Shown piece after piece: positions 59,905-64,000 of a DNA stretch of 64,000 bases. Where the stretch lies: positions 493,997 to 557,996 of the forward strand of contig NZ_CABVPX010000001.1 in NCBI RefSeq assembly GCF_902499125.1. The letters are read 5' to 3'. Numbering within the stretch: position 1 is the first letter of the stretch; every line of letters begins with the position of its first letter. Position numbers and translations under genes: made by a program. Source of the stretch: Burkholderia arboris. GTDB lineage: Bacteria; Pseudomonadota; Gammaproteobacteria; Burkholderiales; Burkholderiaceae. The notes beneath the pieces were generated by a model. That model did not search any database. It saw only the letters and a list, made by a program, of their open reading frames with translations, and was not told the DNA's origin.

Positions 59905-61273
59905 GATCGTTCGCCAGCTTCGTCAGCTTCGCGAGCAGCACGTCGAAGCGCACGTCCTCGTCCGACGCCTGCGCGCAGAACGCACCGATCGCGTCGCGGG
60001 CGCGCAGCGCGAGGTCGCCGAGCCGGTCGCTGCCTTCGCGATACTCGCCGATCTGCACCAGCAGCTCGATCTCCTGGTATTTCGCGATCAGCTCGCGCAC
60101 GCGTGCGGCCGCATGCTGGTGCGCGCGGTTCGCGACGAGCGGCATCACGCGCGACAGGCTCGCGAGCACGTCGATCGCCGGATAGCGGTTCGCGAGCGCG
60201 ATCTTGCGCGACAGCACGATGTGGCCATCGAGGATCGAACGCACTTCCTCGGCGATCGGGTCCGACTCCTCGTCGCCTTCGACGAGCACCGTGTAGAGCG
60301 CGGTGATCGACCCGTGCGCGCCCTGCCCCGCGCGTTCGAGCAGGCGCGGCAGCACCGCGAACGTCGACGGCGGAAAGCTGCGCCGCGTCGGCGGCTCGCC
60401 GCTCGCGAGGCCGACCTCGCGCTGGGCGCGGGCGAAACGCGTCAGCGAATCGACCAGCAGCAGCACGCGCTTGCCCGCATCACGGAAGTGCTCGGCGATC
60501 GCTGTCGCGACCAGCGCGGATTTCACGCGCTCCATCGCGGGACGATCGGAGGTCGACACGACGACGATCGAACGCGCACGCACCTCAGGCGACAGGCTGT
60601 GCTCGATGAATTCGCGCACCTCGCGGCCGCGTTCGCCCACCAGGGCGATCACGTTCACGTCGGCCTGCGCGCCGCGCGCGATCATCCCGAGCAGCGTGCT
60701 CTTGCCGACGCCGGACGGCGCGAAGATGCCGACGCGCTGCCCGATGCCGAGCGTCATCAGGCCGTCGATCACGCGCACGCCGGTCGGAAACGGCGTGTCG
60801 ATCATCTTGCGCGCGAGCGGGTTCGGCGGATCCTGCTGCGTCGACACCCACGCAGCGCCCGTCACGGGCCCGCGATCGTCGAGCGGCCGGCCGAGCCCGT
60901 CGAGCACACGGCCGAACAGCCCTTCGCCGACCGGAAACACATGCTCGCGCCCGGAGGGCACGACGGTCGTCTCCGGCGACAGGCCGGCCACGTCGCCGAG
61001 CGGCGTGAGCAACGTCGTCTGCCGCGAGAAGCCGACCACCTCGGCGAGCAGCGTCGGCTGGTTCGGCGTGCGCAGCTCGCAGATCTCGCCGAGCCGCGCG
61101 CGGATGCCCGTCGCGTTCAATATCTGCCCGACCGCGTGGTTGACGCGGCCCTGCACCGACACCGGCGAGAAGAACGCGAGCCCCGCGTCGAGTTCGCCGA
61201 CGAGGCGGCCGCGATCGAACGGCGCGCCGTCGTCGTCGCCGAACGGTTGCGGATCGTCGAGCGGCGCGTTCAT
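59897..61273 (-). CDS. sctN: Type III secretion ATPase SctN
   Basis: A 458-residue ATPase of the FliI/SctN family. Walker A GIFAPSGVGKSTLLGMI, GERGREVREFIEHSL, Walker B VLLLVDSLTRFARAQREV and the C-terminal ESDPIAEEVRSILDGHIVLSR and LANRYPAIDVLASLSRVM are all present, so it should be active. The ATG at 61273 overlaps the sctL stop by four bases; the open frame before it is a phase of sctL. Unfolds and delivers substrates to the export gate. Confidence 0.97.
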   Translation of the reverse strand: MNAPLDDPQPFGDDDGAPFDRGRLVGELDAGLAFFSPVSVQGRVNHAVGQILNATGIRARLGEICELRTPNQPTLLAEVVGFSRQTTLLTPLGDVAGLSPETTVVPSGREHVFPVGEGLFGRVLDGLGRPLDDRGPVTGAAWVSTQQDPPNPLARKMIDTPFPTGVRVIDGLMTLGIGQRVGIFAPSGVGKSTLLGMIARGAQADVNVIALVGERGREVREFIEHSLSPEVRARSIVVVSTSDRPAMERVKSALVATAIAEHFRDAGKRVLLLVDSLTRFARAQREVGLASGEPPTRRSFPPSTFAVLPRLLERAGQGAHGSITALYTVLVEGDEESDPIAEEVRSILDGHIVLSRKIALANRYPAIDVLASLSRVMPLVANRAHQHAAARVRELIAKYQEIELLVQIGEYREGSDRLGDLALRARDAIGAFCAQASDEDVRFDVLLAKLTKLANDHV

Positions 61274-61899
61274 CGCGCGGCGCCCTTCAGCGCGTCGCGG
61301 CGGATCGCCTGGCGCAACGCGTCGATCTGCAGGTCGAGGCTCGCGTCGATACGCCCGGACGGTGTTTCGACCGTGCACGCGTGGCGCTCGAGCTGCGCAT
61401 CCTCGACGATGCGGATCTTCTGGCGGTTCGACTGCCCTGCGAACGCGCCGTCGAGCGCGTCGCGCATCTCGTCCGTGCGACCGGGCGCGATGCGCACGAT
61501 CAGAAACGCCTCGTCGCGCACGAGCGGCGCGATCCGCGCGAGCGCGGCCTCGTACAGCTTCTGCGTGCTCATCTCGCCGACGATCGCGCGCACGGCCTTC
61601 ACGACGATATCGGCCATCGCGTCCTTCATCGTCTCCATCGTGCGCGTGGCGGCGAGCGCCTGCGTATAGGCCTGCGCGGCCTGCTCGCGCTGCGCGCGGC
61701 GCATCCCCTCGTCGTAGCCGGCCGCCTGGCGCTTGTCGAATTCGCGCTGCGCGTCGGCGACGATGCGCGCGGCCTCTTCGTGCGCGGTCGCGATCACCGC
61801 GGACGCATCGAGCAGCGCCGCGTATTCGCGCTCCTTGAGCACCTTGCGCTCCGACAGCAGCTGCAGGTTGTCGCTCGTGATCAGAAAAGCCAGTCCCAT
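61270..61899 (-). CDS. sctL: Type III secretion stator protein SctL
   Basis: A 209-residue HrpE/YscL/FliH-type protein: N-terminal region LAFLITSDNLQLLSERKVLK, a central helix rich in Glu/Ala/Arg (EEAARIVADAQREFDKRQAA) and the conserved C-terminal domain with GRTDEMRDALDGAF and VETPSGRIDASLDLQIDALR. Binds SctN and links it to the SctQ pods through SctK. Start overlaps the sctK end by 19 bases. Confidence 0.9.
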   Translation of the reverse strand: MGLAFLITSDNLQLLSERKVLKEREYAALLDASAVIATAHEEAARIVADAQREFDKRQAAGYDEGMRRAQREQAAQAYTQALAATRTMETMKDAMADIVVKAVRAIVGEMSTQKLYEAALARIAPLVRDEAFLIVRIAPGRTDEMRDALDGAFAGQSNRQKIRIVEDAQLERHACTVETPSGRIDASLDLQIDALRQAIRRDALKGAAR

Positions 61900-62630
61900 G
61901 ACGCAAGCCTCTCGGGAATCAGAAACAGGAACATCAGCTCACCGAACTGGTCGCGCTGCGCGCGGTTCAGCCAGTACGGCGCTTCGTCGTCGATCGCGCG
62001 GTTGAACTTCAGGCGCACGCGCTGCGCGACCGCGTCACCGGACACACCGATGAAATCCGCGAGCAGGCGGCCGCCGCGTGCGCGGATCACGGTCGGCAAT
62101 GCGGCGGGGTCGGCACGCCACGGTTCGAGCGTTTCGGCGAGCGCGCCGAATTCCGGTGCGCGTTCGAGCGCGAGTTCGAGCGCATCGCCGCCGAGCCGCG
62201 CCGCGACTTCCGCGCGGATGCGCCGCCCGGACAGCGCGTCGCGCAACCAGTTGCGATGCAACAGCAGCCCCGCGTACGCAGCCAGTTGCTCGAGCGCCGC
62301 GCCCGGCAGCAGCGCGAGCCGCGCGCACGGGTTCGCCACGTCGAAGTCGTGCCGGGCGGCCACGCCGTTCGCATCGAGCAGGTGCCGCGCCAGCAGCTTG
62401 CGGCCGGCCGCGCCGAACGCGTCCGGCGAGCGGTAGCGCGCGGGCCAGTCCGCCGGCACGCGTGTCACGTGCAGATAGCGGTCGGGCCGCAGGTTGAAGT
62501 CGCAGACGAGCGCATGAAACGCGGCGCGGCGCGCGGCGGGTGGCGGCGCGAGCGGCTGCAGCCACGGCAGCGGCGCCGGATCGGGTGAGACCGGCCCGTC
62601 ACCCGGCGGCAGCGCATGCGGATCGCTCAT
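61881..62630 (-). CDS. sctK: Type III secretion sorting-platform protein SctK
   Basis: A 249-residue YscK/HrpD-like protein beginning MSDPHALPPGDGPVSPDPA. Conserved traits: FNLRPDRYLHVTRVPADW near the N terminus and a C-terminal LASWDWLF tail. The family is weakly conserved; the assignment is supported by its place between sctJ and sctL with overlaps at both ends (four bases with sctJ). Connects the SctL/SctQ pods to the inner ring. Confidence 0.8.
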   Translation of the reverse strand: MSDPHALPPGDGPVSPDPAPLPWLQPLAPPPAARRAAFHALVCDFNLRPDRYLHVTRVPADWPARYRSPDAFGAAGRKLLARHLLDANGVAARHDFDVANPCARLALLPGAALEQLAAYAGLLLHRNWLRDALSGRRIRAEVAARLGGDALELALERAPEFGALAETLEPWRADPAALPTVIRARGGRLLADFIGVSGDAVAQRVRLKFNRAIDDEAPYWLNRAQRDQFGELMFLFLIPERLASWDWLF

Positions 62631-63514
62631 GCGCCGTCGCGCGCGCCATCCGGCGTACGCAACCCGCCGCCGGTCTGCTGCGCCGACGCACCGCCGGCGC
62701 CGTTCGCCCCGCGCGTCGCGCCGAGCAGGCCCGCGAGCCGCGCGCCGAACATCCCGCGCCGTGCGGCCGACAGTGCGATCACCGCACCGGTCAGCAGGAT
62801 CAGCGCGAACACGAGCCAGCCGAGCGGCGAACGCAGCCGCAGGATGTCCGACACCGCGCTGCCGATACCGTCCACGCGCGCCGCACGCGCCGCGGCCGGC
62901 TGCAGGAACAGCGACACGTTGTCGTACTGCAGCCCTTCGATGCTGTGCGCGACGAGATCCTTGACCATCGGCGCCATCGCGCGCAGATCGACCCCGGGCC
63001 GGTAACGGATGTACACGGCCGCCGACGACGGCTTGATCTTGTCCGCGAGCGGATCGTTCTCCGGAATCACGACCTGCACGCGCGCGACGACCACGCCCTC
63101 GATGTCCTGCAGCGTGCGCGACAGATCCTGCGACACGCCGTACAGGTAGCGCACGCGCTCCTCGGCCGGCGTCGATACGAGGCCCTGCTTCTGGAACAGC
63201 TCGCCGAGGCTCGCATAGCTGGGCTTCGGCAGCCCGTTCGCCTGCAGCACCGTGAGCGCGGACTGCATGTCGCCGTCCGCGACGCTCACGAGCCACGCGT
63301 TGCGGTCCGACGTGTCGCGCGCGTCGTTGTCCTTCGACGCGCTGATGCCCGCGTCGCCGAGCACGGCGACCATCTGGTTCGCATCGCGCTCCGACAGGCC
63401 CGAGTACAGCTCCTTCTGGCAGCCGGCCAGCAGCACGAGCAGCCCCGCGAGCAGCGCGCGCGCCGCCCGGCTGCGCCACGCATGCACGCGTGGCGTCGAA
63501 TCGATCGTCGTCAT
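62627..63514 (-). CDS. sctJ: Type III secretion inner-ring lipoprotein SctJ
   Basis: A 295-residue YscJ/FliF-family lipoprotein: signal with lipobox LLAGC (Cys32), then LYSGLSERDANQMVAVL, VARVQVVIPENDPL and SSAAVYIRYRPG, and a C-terminal membrane anchor (LGWLVFALILLTGAVIAL) before a Gly/Ala-rich tail. Forms the inner-membrane ring. The ATG at 63514 is taken for the full signal peptide. Confidence 0.95.
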   Translation of the reverse strand: MTTIDSTPRVHAWRSRAARALLAGLLVLLAGCQKELYSGLSERDANQMVAVLGDAGISASKDNDARDTSDRNAWLVSVADGDMQSALTVLQANGLPKPSYASLGELFQKQGLVSTPAEERVRYLYGVSQDLSRTLQDIEGVVVARVQVVIPENDPLADKIKPSSAAVYIRYRPGVDLRAMAPMVKDLVAHSIEGLQYDNVSLFLQPAAARAARVDGIGSAVSDILRLRSPLGWLVFALILLTGAVIALSAARRGMFGARLAGLLGATRGANGAGGASAQQTGGGLRTPDGARDGA

Positions 63515-63564
63515 CGTTTGTCCGCTTCAGTGCACGTGAGGCCGGATCCGGCCCACGCGCGCTT

Positions 63565-64000
63565 TCACTCCTGCGTCTTCAGCACGGTGTGCGTGAAGCC
63601 GTTCGCCGCCTGCGCGACCGACAGGCTCAACTGGTATTCCGAAATCGTGGTGGTCGCCGTCCACTGGAAATCCATCGCCTTCACCATCGTCATCAGCGGG
63701 TCGCTGCGGCTGTCCGCCATCGACGTCAGCATCTCGCTGCGATGCTTGTCGATGCTCGCGTACCGCGTATCGAGATCGTTGCCGTAGGTGCGCAACCGCT
63801 CGACGAGCGACGACTGGTTCGCCTGCGCGGGTGTCATCTGCACGGCCGGCGCCGCATCCGCCGGGGCGCGCGACATCGCGACGCCCGACGACGACGGCGG
63901 TGCGGCCGGCGACGCGCCGGGCTGCATCAGCGCATCGAACTGGCGCACCTGCGCCGGATCGGACGCCGCGCCCGGCTGCTGCGCGGCGCTCGCGAGCGCG
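63565..64000 (-). CDS. sctI: Type III secretion inner rod SctI, cut by the window end
   Basis: The frame stays open to the window edge. The visible part ends in the conserved SctI C terminus: YASIDKHRSEMLTSM, then SDPLMTMVKAMDFQWTATTT and the end helix SEYQLSLSVAQAANGFTHTVLKTQE. A GTG at 63948 could start a 127-residue version, but the codons upstream (ending ASDPAQVRQFDALM) are typical of the family, so the real start is probably beyond 64000. Forms the inner rod joining the ring to the needle. Confidence 0.85.
   Translation of the reverse strand, partial: ALASAAQQPGAASDPAQVRQFDALMQPGASPAAPPSSSGVAMSRAPADAAPAVQMTPAQANQSSLVERLRTYGNDLDTRYASIDKHRSEMLTSMADSRSDPLMTMVKAMDFQWTATTTISEYQLSLSVAQAANGFTHTVLKTQE

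Overview
The window is GC-rich, gene-dense DNA with strong G/C preference at third codon positions. Gene content and protein similarity point to a Burkholderia, most likely a Burkholderia cepacia complex species, on one of the secondary replicons: accessory metabolism, many AraC-type regulators, toxin-antitoxin pairs and a type III secretion locus, with no core ribosomal or tRNA genes seen. This assignment is by recognition, not by a database search.

Layout. 0.1-2.7 kb: an SDR oxidoreductase and moaF, divergent from an AraC regulator. 2.9-7.2 kb: an EamA exporter, a small membrane protein, an entericidin-like lipoprotein, an aspartate carbamoyltransferase carrying an N-terminal helix-turn-helix and preceded by a perfect palindrome over its promoter, and a FitAB/VapBC-type toxin-antitoxin pair. 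7.4-11.2 kb: an iron-uptake operon (Fiu/PiuA-type catecholate receptor, Sel1-repeat protein, PiuC hydroxylase) behind a Fur-box-like site. 11.2-13.7 kb: a Phd/VapC-type pair, a VanX/DdpX-type dipeptidase, a MobA-like nucleotidyltransferase and a 46-residue protein. 13.8-21.9 kb: a polyol utilisation operon (AraC regulator, ribose-type ABC importer, erythritol/L-threitol-type alcohol dehydrogenase, FGGY kinase, L-xylulose-reductase-like SDR). 22.1-26.9 kb: a PanE-like reductase, a chemoreceptor, a LuxR-type regulator and two conserved hypotheticals.

27.1-32.6 kb: five consecutive minus-strand genes for small or low-complexity exported proteins, ending in a VpsR-like sigma-54 enhancer-binding protein. 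Upstream is about 2 kb of AT-rich DNA without convincing genes. Next comes what looks like a deletion scar: the first third of a UDP-glucuronate decarboxylase joined to the end of a glycoside hydrolase, as if an exopolysaccharide cluster had been excised. 35.3-39.2 kb: an AraC regulator divergent from iorAB (isoquinoline-1-oxidoreductase-type molybdoenzyme), with a 13-bp direct repeat between them. A decayed Fic-like gene follows.

39.9-64.0 kb: part of a type III secretion system. A stand-alone OmpR-type winged-helix regulator, sctQ, sctR and a lytic transglycosylase lie on the plus strand. They are followed by an 11.6-kb gene for a 3862-residue protein with a duplicated metallopeptidase-like domain, a kinase-like segment, membrane segments and a C-terminal LysM. 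A glutamine-dependent asparagine synthetase and the operon sctI-J-K-L-N-O-T-U lie on the minus strand, with sctI cut by the window end. The SctU protein has YSPR where the autocleavage motif NPTH should be. No sctV, sctC, sctD or sctS is seen here; they may lie beyond 64 kb.

I see no CRISPR array, rRNA, tRNA or intact insertion sequence. The observations I rate highest are the giant protein in the secretion locus, the SctU lacking NPTH, the self-regulation-ready HTH-ATCase, and the secreted low-complexity protein cluster next to an exopolysaccharide deletion scar.
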